Shown piece by piece: positions 43,706 through 54,294 of a stretch of DNA of 64,000 nucleotides. The position numbers were made by a program, and so were the translations under genes. The notes under the pieces were generated by a model. That model ran no database searches. It was not told the DNA's origin and saw only the letters and a program-made list of their open reading frames with translations. Each line of letters begins with the position of its first letter. Position 1 is the stretch's first letter. The DNA is from a bacterium. GTDB taxonomy: Bacteria > Hinthialibacterota > Hinthialibacteria > Hinthialibacterales > Hinthialibacteraceae. The DNA lies in the NCBI GenBank assembly GCA_016125385.1, contig WGLV01000025.1, positions 1 to 64,000 of the forward strand, read 5' to 3'.

Positions 43706-46700
43706 CTACAGGTCGATGGAAAACGTGGAACCGTGATTGAGCTGGCTGTTAACCGTAAGCGTAAAGCCCAACAACTCGCACAGACGTTTTGAGATGGAAA
43801 GCCCCAAACCCGCTCCGCCGTACTTGCGCGAGATGCGCCCTTCCGCCTGTTGAAACGCGTTAAAAATCACGTTGATCTTGTCGGCGGCGATACCGATGCC
43901 CGTGTCGATGACTTCGATGCGCCTCGGCGCCGAGTCGTCATCGCCCCTGACCAGCCGTACGGTGACGCCTCCCCGCGAGGTGAATTTGATCGCATTGCCG
44001 ATCAGGTTGATAAGAATCTGTTTCAATTTGGCGGGGTCGGTTTCAATCGGGCCGCACTTCGGCGTCTCGACGTGCAGGTATAACCCTTTGGCGCGCGCCT
44101 GAATCTCCAGTGAATCGGTGGTCTCCCGCAACAGGCGGTCGATCTCTACTGGGACGCGGTCGACTTCCATTCGCCCCGCCTCGATCTTCGACAGGTCGAG
44201 AATCTCGTTAATCAGCGACAGCAGGTGGATTCCGTTCGACGAGATCTTCTGCAGAAAGAGAATCTCCCGTTCATTGAGCTGCGCGGCGGTTTTTTTGATC
44301 AGGAGCTGCGAATAACCGATGACTGAATTCAGCGGCGTACGCAGTTCATGGCTGATGTTGGCGAGAAACTCGCTTTTGGCGCGGCTGGCTTCTTCCGCGG
44401 AGAGTTTGGCGTACTCCAGTTCGGTCTGAATGCGGATCATGTCGGTGATGTCCTGCCCCAGCGCGATGACGCCCAGCGGTTCGTTCAATGGGTTTTTCAG
44501 CAGGTTGAGGTTCCAGAGCAGAATCCGCTGCTGGTGTTCCACGTCGAAGATCGGGCTTTCAAACGCACCGTCCGATTCTCCGCGCAGATAGCGCTCGATC
44601 TCTCCGTGAAAGCGCCAGTAGTTATCGCTTGATTTGAACGCGTGGCTCAGCGGCGCGCCCACCAGCCCATCCCGCTTCAGGCCGAAAAGCGCTTCGGCGG
44701 CGGGGTTGAATTCACGGATCCTCTTGTCAGGCGAGATATAAAGAATGACGCCGCCGGTCGACTGTACCAGGTGTTGAAAGCGGTGTTCGCTCTCGATCAG
44801 CGCCATTTTCGAGCGTTTGTGTTTGCTCGAAACCGTGGCGAACGCGACCGCGCCAGCCGCCAGCCCCACGCAGCCCGTGAAAAACAGCAACAGCGCCCAC
44901 GGCTGTTTGTACCAGGGCGCGCCGGCGTGAATCACGATCTCGTCGAGTTGGCTCCACAGGTAGCCGCTTTTTTGCGCGCGAATGGCGATATGGTGTTGTC
45001 CTTCGGTCAGATTGGGCAGCCGCAGCGTGTGCGCGGAAGAAGGCGATGACCACGGCTCATCGTTAACGCGGTATTGATAGACGACGTCTTCGGACGGAAA
45101 AATCAGCGACCCGAATACGATCTCAAGAAATGAATGATAAGGAAGCGACTGGTTGAGAATCGACGCGGGGCGGATCTTTTCATCAAGCCTGATTTCAAAC
45201 TGGCGCGGCGTGGGGGTTCTGAGCATGGCGAATTGCAACTCGCGGGTGAACGACAGCCCGTTGCTGGTGGCGATAAAAAGCCTGCCCTGCGAATCGCGAA
45301 TCAAACCACGCGGCGTGATGGTGACGCCCGAAAGCCCGTCTCTCCGCGAAAAACGGTAAAACTCGCCTTCGGCGTAGCGCAACAGTCCGCGAATGGCGCC
45401 GATCCACAGGCCGTTTTCATCGCTGGAGATGGCGGTCATCAGCGAGTCGGTGGTCGAAGCCGGGTCGGTGACGCGCCGGAACTCGCCGTTTCGAAACCAG
45501 ATCAGCCCGTCCGACGTCGCGAGCCAGACCGCGCCCTCGCCGTCAAAGGTGATGTCATTCACGCTGAAATCAGGGTTGACCGAAACCGGTTTGGAGATCG
45601 AATTGAAACGGTCCGCGCTTTCATCGTAAAGAAAAAGAAATTCGTCCCGGTCTCCGCCCGCCGCGTACAACGATCCATCGGGTGAAGTCCGGATGACGTT
45701 GATTCGCACCGGCAGGCCTTTGTCGTTCCCGTAATAGTCCACTTCGTCATCAGGCGAAACGCGGAACGCTCCAATCAGCCCATCCTGGCATACCCACAAC
45801 CCGCCGGGGCCGCCGTTCATGAAAAACACCACCCGGTTGGCGATGTCAGGCAGATCGATCCGCCGTTCGATTCCATTGGTCGCCGCCAGGATGAAACCAT
45901 TTTGAAAGCCCATGTACGAGGCGTTTTCATCCGCGTACACCGAGGTCACGATCTGGTTGTTGAGCGACGAGCGCGGCGTTACAGATGTCTCGTCGTGGTT
46001 GACGATGGTCTCAACCACGCTGAATCCATCCGTCGAGAGACATCCACCGCCAGGCAACGGCGCGACGGACGCGATATACGCGTTGAAGAAGTCCTGTTTG
46101 ATCGAGTCGAACCGGTGAGGGCTTAATACCGCCAGACCTTCATTGGAGGCGATCCAGATTGCGCCTTCCCGCGTCAGGGTGATGTGGTTGATGGATTTGA
46201 ACGTCACCGCCCCGATCGGGATGGGAGCCTCGTCTTCGCGAGGTTCTTTCAGGTAAAACGCGCCCTTGTTCCACGTGCCGAGATAGAGACCGCCGTGCTC
46301 GTCTTGCGCCAGGCAGGAGATGTCGGGCAGGGTTGTGACCGGCGTGACTCTGAAGGAGGGCTCAGGCCCCACCGTGACGTGATACACGCCGAAATTGCTC
46401 GCCGTATAGACGTCGCCGTCATCATCCACAATAAAGTCGTTGATTCGAAGATCGGGGCTGCTGTACTGATGTTCGAACAGGGTGAGTTCATCCGCGTCTT
46501 CATCGTATAGAAACGTCCCTCCCCGTTGCGAAACGATCCACACCCGGTCCCATTGGTCTTCAAAAAAGAAAAACGACCGGTCGTAACTTTCGGTGCGGTG
46601 TTCTTCCGGCATGGGATAGCGCTTCATGCGCCCCTGATGGACGCGCGTCACCGATTCGCGTTCGGCGATCCACACGTCTCCGCTCCGCGTTTCATACATC

Positions 46701-47152
46701 CGTTTGGGATAAACCAGAGCGCCGTCTTCGGGGCGCGGGGCCGCCGGAAGCCATATCTTTGCGCCCGGTTGGGCTCCGTACGGGTCCGTCACCTGGCTGA
46801 TTCCGCCGTCCGACACGACGAACAACTCGCCGCTGGCCGATTCGACGATCTGTTTGACGAAGGCGCTGGGCAGCGAGGCGCTGATGGGCGTGAAATTATA
46901 CCCGTTATACCGCACCGCGCCGAAATCGGCGGAAATCCAGACCACGCCTTCGCTGTCCTGATAGACGTTTTTGACGAGGTTGGAGGGCAGACCGCTTTCA
47001 ATGTCGTACACGTCGGCGCGCCACGACTGCGCTCGCGACGGTTGAGAGGCGATAAAAACGGCGGCGGCGATCAGCAGGCGCGCGAAAAGTACGCCCGCCT
47101 TCAAGCGCGAGAGGCGCCGCCCGAAAAGAAGATCATGATAGAAGCTGCTCAT
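43706..47152 (-). CDS. Giant two-component sensor kinase with periplasmic propeller
   Basis: The 1148-aa kinase has a signal or anchor helix (~20-40), a large propeller sensor of repeated Reg_prop-type strands ([62 protein letters not shown]), and a Y_Y_Y-type beta-domain ([26 protein letters not shown]). A transmembrane helix ([20 protein letters not shown]), a PAS domain, and HisKA with H935 (SHELRTP) follow. HATPase_c closes with DTGIGI and [13 protein letters not shown]. This is the layout of the Bacteroides-type polysaccharide sensors, but it lacks the fused receiver and AraC output, and no response regulator lies nearby. It is divergent from a Tat-exported toroid protein. Confidence 0.9.
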   Translation of the reverse strand: MSSFYHDLLFGRRLSRLKAGVLFARLLIAAAVFIASQPSRAQSWRADVYDIESGLPSNLVKNVYQDSEGVVWISADFGAVRYNGYNFTPISASLPSAFVKQIVESASGELFVVSDGGISQVTDPYGAQPGAKIWLPAAPRPEDGALVYPKRMYETRSGDVWIAERESVTRVHQGRMKRYPMPEEHRTESYDRSFFFFEDQWDRVWIVSQRGGTFLYDEDADELTLFEHQYSSPDLRINDFIVDDDGDVYTASNFGVYHVTVGPEPSFRVTPVTTLPDISCLAQDEHGGLYLGTWNKGAFYLKEPREDEAPIPIGAVTFKSINHITLTREGAIWIASNEGLAVLSPHRFDSIKQDFFNAYIASVAPLPGGGCLSTDGFSVVETIVNHDETSVTPRSSLNNQIVTSVYADENASYMGFQNGFILAATNGIERRIDLPDIANRVVFFMNGGPGGLWVCQDGLIGAFRVSPDDEVDYYGNDKGLPVRINVIRTSPDGSLYAAGGDRDEFLFLYDESADRFNSISKPVSVNPDFSVNDITFDGEGAVWLATSDGLIWFRNGEFRRVTDPASTTDSLMTAISSDENGLWIGAIRGLLRYAEGEFYRFSRRDGLSGVTITPRGLIRDSQGRLFIATSNGLSFTRELQFAMLRTPTPRQFEIRLDEKIRPASILNQSLPYHSFLEIVFGSLIFPSEDVVYQYRVNDEPWSSPSSAHTLRLPNLTEGQHHIAIRAQKSGYLWSQLDEIVIHAGAPWYKQPWALLLFFTGCVGLAAGAVAFATVSSKHKRSKMALIESEHRFQHLVQSTGGVILYISPDKRIREFNPAAEALFGLKRDGLVGAPLSHAFKSSDNYWRFHGEIERYLRGESDGAFESPIFDVEHQQRILLWNLNLLKNPLNEPLGVIALGQDITDMIRIQTELEYAKLSAEEASRAKSEFLANISHELRTPLNSVIGYSQLLIKKTAAQLNEREILFLQKISSNGIHLLSLINEILDLSKIEAGRMEVDRVPVEIDRLLRETTDSLEIQARAKGLYLHVETPKCGPIETDPAKLKQILINLIGNAIKFTSRGGVTVRLVRGDDDSAPRRIEVIDTGIGIAADKINVIFNAFQQAEGRISRKYGGAGLGLSISKRLCELLGFTLTVNSQLNHGSTFSIDL

Positions 47153-47449
47153 TCAACAAAACACAGGCGGACGCGTTGTCATGATATGAATCATGGTTGA
47201 TGTTCCACCGCGCCAGCAGGATATCCACACCCTTTCGCGGGTTTAGTATACTGTAGCCTGATGTGAAAAGACTGGCTATCCGATAATTCGGCCTGAAAAA
47301 TCAGAACATCCGGATTAAACTGGAATGCATTTTCTTCGTGAGCGCCGTAATGGTTTCTGGTATGAAGATTTTTATTGTACGAATGATTCTATCAAGTCAT
47401 CCGGATATCAACGTACATTGACGGTCAATATGAAACTGGGGAGATTCAG
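47153..47449. promoter_or_regulatory. Divergent intergenic region with short palindrome
   Basis: This 297-base region separates the sensor kinase (minus) from the toroid gene (plus). It holds a small palindrome ATTGAC-G-GTCAAT (47417-47429), 20 nt before the plus-strand ATG. An AGTATA/TATACT stretch (47245-47250) could be a minus-strand -10, without a clear -35. No small gene is seen. Confidence 0.35.
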
Positions 47450-49126
47450 ATGATGCAACGCCGTGATTTCATGCAGGGCATGGTTGCGCTGACGGCGCTT
47501 TCCGCGCCCTCCGTATCGCATGGAGAAGCCGATTCCAGATTGTTCGACGCCGTTCTCGCCGCGAATGACGCGCAGGCGCGTGACCTGATGAGCCGCCAGC
47601 AGCTCGATCCGAATTCGCGCGGCTACGGCGCGTGCGCGGATGGCGACGGGTTATATCAACCCGGTTCGGCCGCCGCATTGGCTCAAACCCTGGCGGCGTC
47701 ATACCTGAGCGAGCGATCGGCGCTTTACCGTGACGTTGAAACGCTGAACCGCATTCAGCTGGCCGCGAAACACCTGCAACGCGTCCAGTCGCCCGATGGC
47801 TTCATCGACCTGCTGACGACGAACTTCAACTCGCCTCCCGATACCGGTTTTGTGATTCACCACGCCGCCTCAGCGGCGCGCCTCGCCCGCATGGCTGGCG
47901 ACCATGACATTGAATCCGCGCTGGAGCCGTTTCTTCGCCTCGCGGCCGAGGGCTTGAGAAAGGGAGGCGTCCATACGCCCAACCACCGCTGGGTCGTCAG
48001 TTCGGCGCTCGCCCAGTTGAATGAACTCTACCCGGATGAAGGCAACCTGAAGCGTATCGACGAATGGCTTTCAGAAGGAATCGATGTCGACGAAGATGGA
48101 CAGTTCACTGAAAAAAGCACGACGATCTATAACGCGGTATGCGACCGCGCTTTCGTGGTGATGGCCCACAAGCTGAAACGTCCCGGCCTGCTCGACCCGG
48201 TCAGGCGCAATCTGAGCGGCATGCTGTACCTTCTTCATTCAAACGGCGGCGTCGTTACGGAGATTTCATCCCGTCAGGACGTGAATACGCGAGGCGACCT
48301 TCAGCGTTACTGGTTTCCGCTGCGTTATCTGGCGATTCATGACGGCGATGGCGTATTCGCCGGGCTGGCGCGGTCGCTGGAACCGCGCAGGGCCAGCCTC
48401 GCCGACCTGATGGAATATCCCGAACTGCTTCAGGCGCCGCCCGCCGCCGAGCCGCCGCCAGACGATTACGTCAAAACCTTCGCGCGCTCGCCGATCACGC
48501 GTATCCGCCGCAAAAAAATCAGCGCCACCCTGATTCATCAGGGCAACAGCCGTTTTTTCAGCCTGCACGCGGGTGATGCGGCTGTCGGCGCCGTCCGTTT
48601 CGCCTCGGCGTTTTTTGGCAAAGGGCAGTTCATTCCCGAAACGTTTCGCCACAACGGCGGCGATTATGAATTCAGCCAGTCGTTGCAGGCGGGCTACTAC
48701 CAGCCGTTGCCCAACGCCGAAATTGGAGCGGATCGTGACAAATTGCGTCAGGCTCACGCCCGGCGCGAGGTGAGCGAACTCTGCAAAATGGATTACGCCG
48801 CCGTTGTGCGCGAAATCGAGGGCGGGTTCGAGATCGAATTATCAGCGCGGGGAACCGATAACGTGCCGCTCGCGGTGGAGATCAACCTGGCCGAACGCGG
48901 CGAGATCGAAGGGTGCGCCGCGTCTCCGGTTCACGCGGACTCGTTTCTGTTCGAGGCGGATCGGGCGGTCTACCGGCGCGGGAATGATACGATTCACATC
49001 GGGCCCGGGCTTAACCAGCACGCCTATACTCAGGTGCGCGGCGCGCAAGACAAGATGCCGGGCCCCGCGATTTACCTGACCGGCTATACGCCTTTTCATC
49101 ATACGTTTCAAATTACCGTGAGCTGA
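47450..49126 (+). CDS. Tat-exported helical-toroid/beta protein, putative lyase
   Basis: The 558-aa product has a Tat leader (QRRDFMQGMVALTALSAPS). Residues ~50-310 are helix pairs resembling the alpha/alpha-toroid of heparinase II/III-type or related polysaccharide lyases (NHRWVVSSALAQLNELYPDEG, STTIYNAVCDRAFVVMAHKL). Residues ~330-558 are beta-rich (SATLIHQGNSRFFSLHAGDAAVGAVRFASAFFG). The N/Y/R-containing TTIYNAVCDR segment could be catalytic. Assignment to a lyase family is inference from fold style. GGGGAGA precedes the ATG. It is divergent from the giant sensor kinase, which may control it. Confidence 0.68.
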   Translation: MMQRRDFMQGMVALTALSAPSVSHGEADSRLFDAVLAANDAQARDLMSRQQLDPNSRGYGACADGDGLYQPGSAAALAQTLAASYLSERSALYRDVETLNRIQLAAKHLQRVQSPDGFIDLLTTNFNSPPDTGFVIHHAASAARLARMAGDHDIESALEPFLRLAAEGLRKGGVHTPNHRWVVSSALAQLNELYPDEGNLKRIDEWLSEGIDVDEDGQFTEKSTTIYNAVCDRAFVVMAHKLKRPGLLDPVRRNLSGMLYLLHSNGGVVTEISSRQDVNTRGDLQRYWFPLRYLAIHDGDGVFAGLARSLEPRRASLADLMEYPELLQAPPAAEPPPDDYVKTFARSPITRIRRKKISATLIHQGNSRFFSLHAGDAAVGAVRFASAFFGKGQFIPETFRHNGGDYEFSQSLQAGYYQPLPNAEIGADRDKLRQAHARREVSELCKMDYAAVVREIEGGFEIELSARGTDNVPLAVEINLAERGEIEGCAASPVHADSFLFEADRAVYRRGNDTIHIGPGLNQHAYTQVRGAQDKMPGPAIYLTGYTPFHHTFQITVS

Positions 49127-49184
49127 TCGGGCTTGCGATTCATGATCAAAGATGGAGCCCGGCTGAAAGCGGAGGAGAAAGTCT

Positions 49185-52100
49185 GTGTTTAAAAAATCGG
49201 GTGAACTGGTCTTTTCTCCCAGCGATCTGATCTGCTATTACGAATCGCCGTTCGCGTCGTGGATGGACCGGTATTATCTGGAAAACCCCGGTTCGATCGC
49301 GCCGGACGATCTGACGGACGAACAGTCGCTCATCGTTCAGAGCGGCGAGCGACATGAACAGGCCGTTCTAAAAAACATCAGGGCGAAATACGGCGAGATC
49401 GCCGAGATTGACCGGAGCGATTATCATGCGGCTTTTTCCGCGACGCGTTCCGCCATCAACGCGCGCGTGCCCGTGATCTATCAGGGAGCGCTTGAAAGCG
49501 GCCGTTTCGCGGGATTCACCGATTTTCTCATCCGCCACGATACCGGCGGCTACCGCGTCTGGGATGTCAAACTCGCCCGCTCGCCCAAACCCTATTTCGT
49601 TCTTCAACTGTGTTGTTATTGCGAGATGTACGCCGAGGCGACGGGCGAACCGTTGCCGGACCGCTTCGGCGTGATTCTCGGCACGGGCGATTGGATCGAA
49701 TACCGGCTGGAAGATTTTATTTATTACTATCGCCGCCTCAAAGAAAATTTTCTTGCCATGCATGACGCATTCAGCGGCGATCTGGATGATTGTCCTGAAC
49801 CGTGTCCCGGCGCGGCTCATGGCCGATGGACCTCGTACGCGGAGCGGTTTTTTGAAGAGACCGATCACCTCGTCCAGGTTGCGGGAATCACGTCCGGTCA
49901 GATCAAAAAACTGAAAGCGGCTGATATTTCGACGATGGCGAAACTCGCCGTTTCGTCCGGCTGTTCCGTAAAGAAACTGAATTCAGAGACGCTGGAGAAA
50001 CTGGCGGCTCAGGCGCGGCTGCAATGCGCGACCCGTGAAGATCGCGCCGTTGATCCCGATGCGCCTCCACGCTATGAGCTGCTCCCACTGGCGGGGCCGT
50101 ATGGCGAACCCGCCGGTCTAGCGGCGTTGCCGCCTGAAGATCGCGCCGACGTGTTTTTTGACATGGAGGGCTATCCCCTCGCGCCCGGTGGTCTGGAATA
50201 CCTCTTCGGCGCGTATTTCATTAACCTCGAGACGAACCAGGGCGAGTTCATCGACTGGTGGGCGCATAACCGTGTGGAAGAAAAACGCGCGCTGGAGGGA
50301 TTCATCGATTGGGGCTATCAACGATGGCAAGATCACCCCGGCATGCACGTCTACCATTACGCCGCGTATGAAGTGAGCGCCGTCCGGCGGCTCAGTACGC
50401 GGCACGATACGCGGCAGGACGAAGTGGACGCTCTGCTGCGCGCCGAAGTGTTCGTCGACCTGTACCGGACCGTCCGGCGAGGGTTGCGCATCGGCGCGGA
50501 GAGTTACTCGATCAAGAAGGTTGAACTCCTTTACCGTCCCAAACGGGCGACGGAAGTCGCCACCGCGGTCGATTCCATCATTCAGTACGCCAACTGGATC
50601 GACAGCGGACAGCCGCCCGACTGGCGGCGAAGCGCCATCCTGAAAGATATTCGTGATTACAACGAAGACGATTGCGTCTCCACCGCCGAACTGGCGGCGT
50701 GGCTGCGACGGATCGCCCTCGAAAACGGCGCGAGTGTTGAACTGTGGGCCGGCGCTGAAACGATGGAAGCGCCCGAACCCAATGAGCCGCCTGAAGAAGC
50801 CCTCGAACGCCAGCGGCTCGTGGACGAACTGCGCCAGCGTGATGATTCCGTCTCGCTGGTCCTGGCCGATCTGGTTGATTTTCATCGGCGTGAAGAAAAA
50901 CCGGGTTGGTGGAAGATGTTCGACCGCCGCGACGCGGAGCCCGAAGAGTTGCGAGGCGACCCCGCTTGCGTCGAAGGCCTGCGCGCTGCTGGCAAGCCCA
51001 AACAGGACAAACGCTCTTTTGTGCGGACCTATCGCTTCGACCCGAATCAGGAGTGCAAACTCGCCGGCGATGGAAGTTCTCAAGTGATGTTTTGTGATCT
51101 GATTGAGGCCAAATTCACGCTGGCTTCGCTGAATTTGGCCAGGGGAGAACTTCAACTCAAGATCAGTGAAAAGATGCTGAATGAAAAATGCGGCGGTGAA
51201 TTTCCCGAGACGGGTTCCATCATCCCGTATGAACACGTTCCGGCCAAAGCGATTCAACAGGCGCTCGCCGACGCCGCGACGCGGCATTTATCCGGTGAGT
51301 TATATCCATCCACACAGGCTCTGTTGAATCGTAAGACGCCGGCGGCATTGCCGAAAAACCGTGACGAATCACCGCTCGAAGCCGCCATTCGTATTTCGAA
51401 TTCCATGTCGGGCGATTGCCTGGTGATTCAGGGGCCGCCGGGCACGGGCAAGACCTACACGGCGGCGCGTGTGATCCGGACGCTGATCGCCGCGGGAAAA
51501 AAAGTCGGCGTCACGTCGAACAGCCATAAGGCGGTGATGAATCTGCTGACCGCATGCGGTGAGGCGGTTCGCGAAGAGGGCGGCTCGCTCAGGGGAATCA
51601 AAGTCGGCGGCGATCGTGAAGGAGCGCTTTTTTCAGATAACCCTGATTTCGAGTATGTATCGAACGCAAAAGACTCGCGCGACCGGTATTCAGGCGGCGC
51701 CGTTGGTGGAACCGCATGGCTGTTCGCGCGGCCCGAGTGGGAAGGCGCGCTCGATTATCTGTTTATCGATGAAGCGGGCCAGGTTTCGCTGGCCAACGCA
51801 ACCGCCATGAGCCGGTGCGCGAAAAATCTGGTGCTGCTGGGCGACCAGATGCAGCTCGAACAACCGATTCAGGGCTCCCACCCCGGCGACGCCGGTCTGT
51901 CGGTTTTGCAATACGCGCTCAAAGATCGGAGCGCCAGCGTGCCCGATGCGCCGGTTTTTCACGCGGTCGTCCCGGATGACGACGGCCTGTTTCTCAGAGA
52001 GTCGCGCCGGATGCACCCTTCGGTTTGCCGCTTTATCTCAGAGAGCATCTATGAAGGGCGGCTCGGTTCATTCGCTGATTGCGCCCGCCAGAAAATCAAA

Positions 52101-52601
52101 TTCGCGCCCGCTTCGAGAGGGCTGATTCGCCGCGAGAACGGAATCGTGTTCAGCGGCGTCGAACATGATGGAAACATCCAGCGCAGCGATGAAGAAGTCG
52201 AGCGGATTATGGCGATCTGCGGTGAGTTGAAAGGGCGCCCGTATACCGATGCAAACGGAAAGACGCGGCCGCTTGGACTGGATGATATTCTTTTCATCGC
52301 GCCCTACAACGCACAGGTGCGCGCCCTTCAGTCCGCGCTGCCGGACGCGCGAGTCGGTAGTGTGGATCGCTTTCAGGGGCAGGAGGCGCCGGTGTGCATC
52401 CTGTCGCTGTGTTCGAGTTACGGCGAATACGGGTCGCGCGGGCTGGCGTTTATTCTCGACCGAAACCGCGTCAACGTGGCGATTTCGCGCGCGCAATGTC
52501 TCGCGGTGGTGGTCGCCGATCCACGCATCGCCAGCGCGGTGGCTGGCTCGATCGATGAAATGAAACTGCTCAACATCTTCTGCAAGATCACGTATGAATG
52601 A
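49185..52601 (+). CDS. TM0106-type RecB-like nuclease / RNase-H-like / SF1 helicase fusion
   Basis: The 1138-aa protein joins three parts. First is an N-terminal PD-(D/E)XK RecB/Cas4-like nuclease (GFTDFLIR... WDVKLARSPKPYFVLQLCCYCEMY, ~105-150). Second is a DnaQ/RNase-H-like domain (D326-M-E328 in FFDMEGYP, D495-D496 in YNEDDCVSTAELA). Third is a Upf1/DNA2-like SF1 helicase: Walker A GPPGTGKT at 750-757, Walker B D862-E863 (FIDEAGQ), GDQMQLEQP and VDRFQGQE. The start is GTG at 49185 with GGAGGAG 7 nt upstream. Role in repair, R-loop handling or defence is unproven. It stands alone. Confidence 0.88.
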   Translation: MFKKSGELVFSPSDLICYYESPFASWMDRYYLENPGSIAPDDLTDEQSLIVQSGERHEQAVLKNIRAKYGEIAEIDRSDYHAAFSATRSAINARVPVIYQGALESGRFAGFTDFLIRHDTGGYRVWDVKLARSPKPYFVLQLCCYCEMYAEATGEPLPDRFGVILGTGDWIEYRLEDFIYYYRRLKENFLAMHDAFSGDLDDCPEPCPGAAHGRWTSYAERFFEETDHLVQVAGITSGQIKKLKAADISTMAKLAVSSGCSVKKLNSETLEKLAAQARLQCATREDRAVDPDAPPRYELLPLAGPYGEPAGLAALPPEDRADVFFDMEGYPLAPGGLEYLFGAYFINLETNQGEFIDWWAHNRVEEKRALEGFIDWGYQRWQDHPGMHVYHYAAYEVSAVRRLSTRHDTRQDEVDALLRAEVFVDLYRTVRRGLRIGAESYSIKKVELLYRPKRATEVATAVDSIIQYANWIDSGQPPDWRRSAILKDIRDYNEDDCVSTAELAAWLRRIALENGASVELWAGAETMEAPEPNEPPEEALERQRLVDELRQRDDSVSLVLADLVDFHRREEKPGWWKMFDRRDAEPEELRGDPACVEGLRAAGKPKQDKRSFVRTYRFDPNQECKLAGDGSSQVMFCDLIEAKFTLASLNLARGELQLKISEKMLNEKCGGEFPETGSIIPYEHVPAKAIQQALADAATRHLSGELYPSTQALLNRKTPAALPKNRDESPLEAAIRISNSMSGDCLVIQGPPGTGKTYTAARVIRTLIAAGKKVGVTSNSHKAVMNLLTACGEAVREEGGSLRGIKVGGDREGALFSDNPDFEYVSNAKDSRDRYSGGAVGGTAWLFARPEWEGALDYLFIDEAGQVSLANATAMSRCAKNLVLLGDQMQLEQPIQGSHPGDAGLSVLQYALKDRSASVPDAPVFHAVVPDDDGLFLRESRRMHPSVCRFISESIYEGRLGSFADCARQKIKFAPASRGLIRRENGIVFSGVEHDGNIQRSDEEVERIMAICGELKGRPYTDANGKTRPLGLDDILFIAPYNAQVRALQSALPDARVGSVDRFQGQEAPVCILSLCSSYGEYGSRGLAFILDRNRVNVAISRAQCLAVVVADPRIASAVAGSIDEMKLLNIFCKITYE

Positions 52602-52603
52602 GG

Positions 52604-52636
52604 AAAAAAAGAGGCGATTCGGAATGAACCGCCTCT
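52604..52636 (-). terminator. Terminator of the haem unit (shared)
   Basis: A 7-bp stem (52610-52616 AGAGGCG with 52630-52636) is followed on the minus strand by seven T (52610-52604). It lies between the convergent helicase fusion and hugZ. Confidence 0.75.
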
Positions 52637-52675
52637 CATCGCATTCCGTCTGAGCGAAATTTTGTTGCGTGATTT

Positions 52676-53425
52676 TTAGATTGAACCGGCTGAGACGGGG
52701 GCGCCGCCGCGGGCGCGGTGAAGCATGTCGATCAGCCGGGTTTTCGCTTCGCTGGCGTTGGCGATGGGCTTCTCGAAATCGATGCGGATCAAGCGGTCTT
52801 CCCGCCGCAGGTCGAAGCCTTCCGGATCGACGCCGGTCATGAGCCAGCCCGTTCCCCCGGCGGAGGCGTACACGCTTGCGTACAGATCGAGCGCGTCCCG
52901 GTGGCCGGCGTTCATGTGTTCGATTACGCCGGCTTCCTGCTTCTTCAGTTCGGCGGCGGCTTCTTCCGCAAGGATGATCTTCTCCGCGTTGATCCAGTGA
53001 ATGCGTCCGAAGCCCGCGACCAGGTGCGCGCGCTCGACGTTCATGCGGAACAGAAAAAAGTCGTGCGCGTTTTCATAGCGCCGTGCATGTTCGTGACGGC
53101 GGAAAAAGCGCTGTTTCACCTCGGGGTCCTCAATCTCCTCCCACACGCCCTGAACCGAGGCGCGCGGCCCTGACAGTGGATCGGTCAGTCCGTCGTTTTC
53201 TTCAAACATCAGTGACGATACCGGGTTCTTACGGATGTTTTTGGTATGCACCGCCAGGTTGGAGATAAAAATCAGCGGGCGGGCCTGATGGTCGCAGGCG
53301 TTCAGCGTCAGCGACGCGTACGGCTCCGCGCAAGAAGATGAACCGAGTAAGGTGGCGAGTGTGGCTTTAACGCGAGACCGGATCAGGCGTCTCACGATCT
53401 GTTCGGGGGATTTGTCATCATACAT
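52676..53425 (-). CDS. hugZ: HugZ-family haem oxygenase-like protein
   Basis: The 249-aa cytoplasmic protein is of the split-beta-barrel HugZ/PNPOx-like family. An N-terminal flavin-fold barrel (KATLATLLGSSSCAEPYASLTLNACD, VSSLMFEEND, ASVQGVWEEIED) is followed by a DUF2470-type C-domain (EHMNAGHRDALDLYASVYA). In characterised relatives this protein binds and degrades haem to free iron. Its position as last gene behind hmuTUV supports that role. The start at 53425 has AAGGAG upstream and overlaps the hmuV end by 8 nt. Confidence 0.9.
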   Translation of the reverse strand: MYDDKSPEQIVRRLIRSRVKATLATLLGSSSCAEPYASLTLNACDHQARPLIFISNLAVHTKNIRKNPVSSLMFEENDGLTDPLSGPRASVQGVWEEIEDPEVKQRFFRRHEHARRYENAHDFFLFRMNVERAHLVAGFGRIHWINAEKIILAEEAAAELKKQEAGVIEHMNAGHRDALDLYASVYASAGGTGWLMTGVDPEGFDLRREDRLIRIDFEKPIANASEAKTRLIDMLHRARGGAPVSAGSI

Positions 53426-54293
53426 AACGGCGTTCTCCTTGATTGATTGTAGTGGGTTCTGAAAAAGAAATCGAATTCGTTTGTTTTTCAGCGTTGGCTC
53501 GCCCATCCAGCATCACTTCGGGAATCATCATGGGACGCCCCCGGTTCGGATGCGTACTGATAACGGCGGGATGACCGAACGCGCGTTCGATCGCTTCGAC
53601 GCGCATGGCCTCCGCCGGCGGCGCGTCGATTAAAACCTCGCCCGCTTTCATGACCACCATGCGGTCGGAGTACCACGAAGCCAGGTTGAGATCGTGCAGA
53701 ATAATCAGAACGCCCACGCCGGAGCGGGCGATTCCATGCAGAACTCTCATCATTTCATGCTGACGGCGCAGATCGAGATTAGAGGCCGGTTCGTCGAGCA
53801 ACAAATACCGGTTATGGTTCGAACGGGGCGCGTCGATCTGGGCGAGCACCCGCGCGAACTGCACGCGTTGCTGTTCACCGCCCGACAGGGTGGGGTAAAT
53901 TCGGCGGCGCAGCGAATCCACGCCCGCCGCCGACAGCGCTCGCTCGATCGCGTCGTTGTGTTCGCGCCGCGAAGCCGTGGCATGATGCGGGTGGCGGCCC
54001 ATCGCGACGACTTCTTCGGCCAGAAAAGGAAACTCCAGCGAAGACGATTGCGGCATCACGGCGCGGCGCCGCGCGATCTCGATCGGGCTGAGCTGACTGA
54101 GCGGGACGCCGTCAAGTTCAACGCGTCCGATGCCCGGTTGAATTTCGCTGGCGAGCGTGCGCAGCAGCGTCGACTTGCCCGCGCCGTTTTCGCCCAGTAT
54201 GGCGGTCAATTCGCCCGGCGCGATCGAGCAATGCACGGCGCGCAACAGATCACGGCCCGCCGTGGTAACGGTCAAATTATCAGCCTTCAGCAT
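53418..54293 (-). CDS. hmuV: Haem ABC importer ATP-binding protein
   Basis: The 291-aa ATPase has Walker A GENGAGKST (34-42), a Q-loop near MPQSS, signature LSGGE (136-140), Walker B LLLDEP (164-169) and switch His in ILHDLN. The HPHHATASR segment after the Q-loop is characteristic of HmuV/haem importers. It energises HmuU in the inner membrane. The C-terminus carries ~25 extra residues. It begins 1 nt after the permease stop, and GAGGTG lies before the ATG. Confidence 0.93.
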   Translation of the reverse strand: MLKADNLTVTTAGRDLLRAVHCSIAPGELTAILGENGAGKSTLLRTLASEIQPGIGRVELDGVPLSQLSPIEIARRRAVMPQSSSLEFPFLAEEVVAMGRHPHHATASRREHNDAIERALSAAGVDSLRRRIYPTLSGGEQQRVQFARVLAQIDAPRSNHNRYLLLDEPASNLDLRRQHEMMRVLHGIARSGVGVLIILHDLNLASWYSDRMVVMKAGEVLIDAPPAEAMRVEAIERAFGHPAVISTHPNRGRPMMIPEVMLDGRANAEKQTNSISFSEPTTINQGERRYV

Positions 54294-54294
54294 G

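Noticed and set aside
49185-52601. A Cas4 or CRISPR-linked reading of the RecB-like domain
   Set aside because: No CRISPR repeats or other cas genes are in the window; the full domain order matches the TM0106-helicase type instead.
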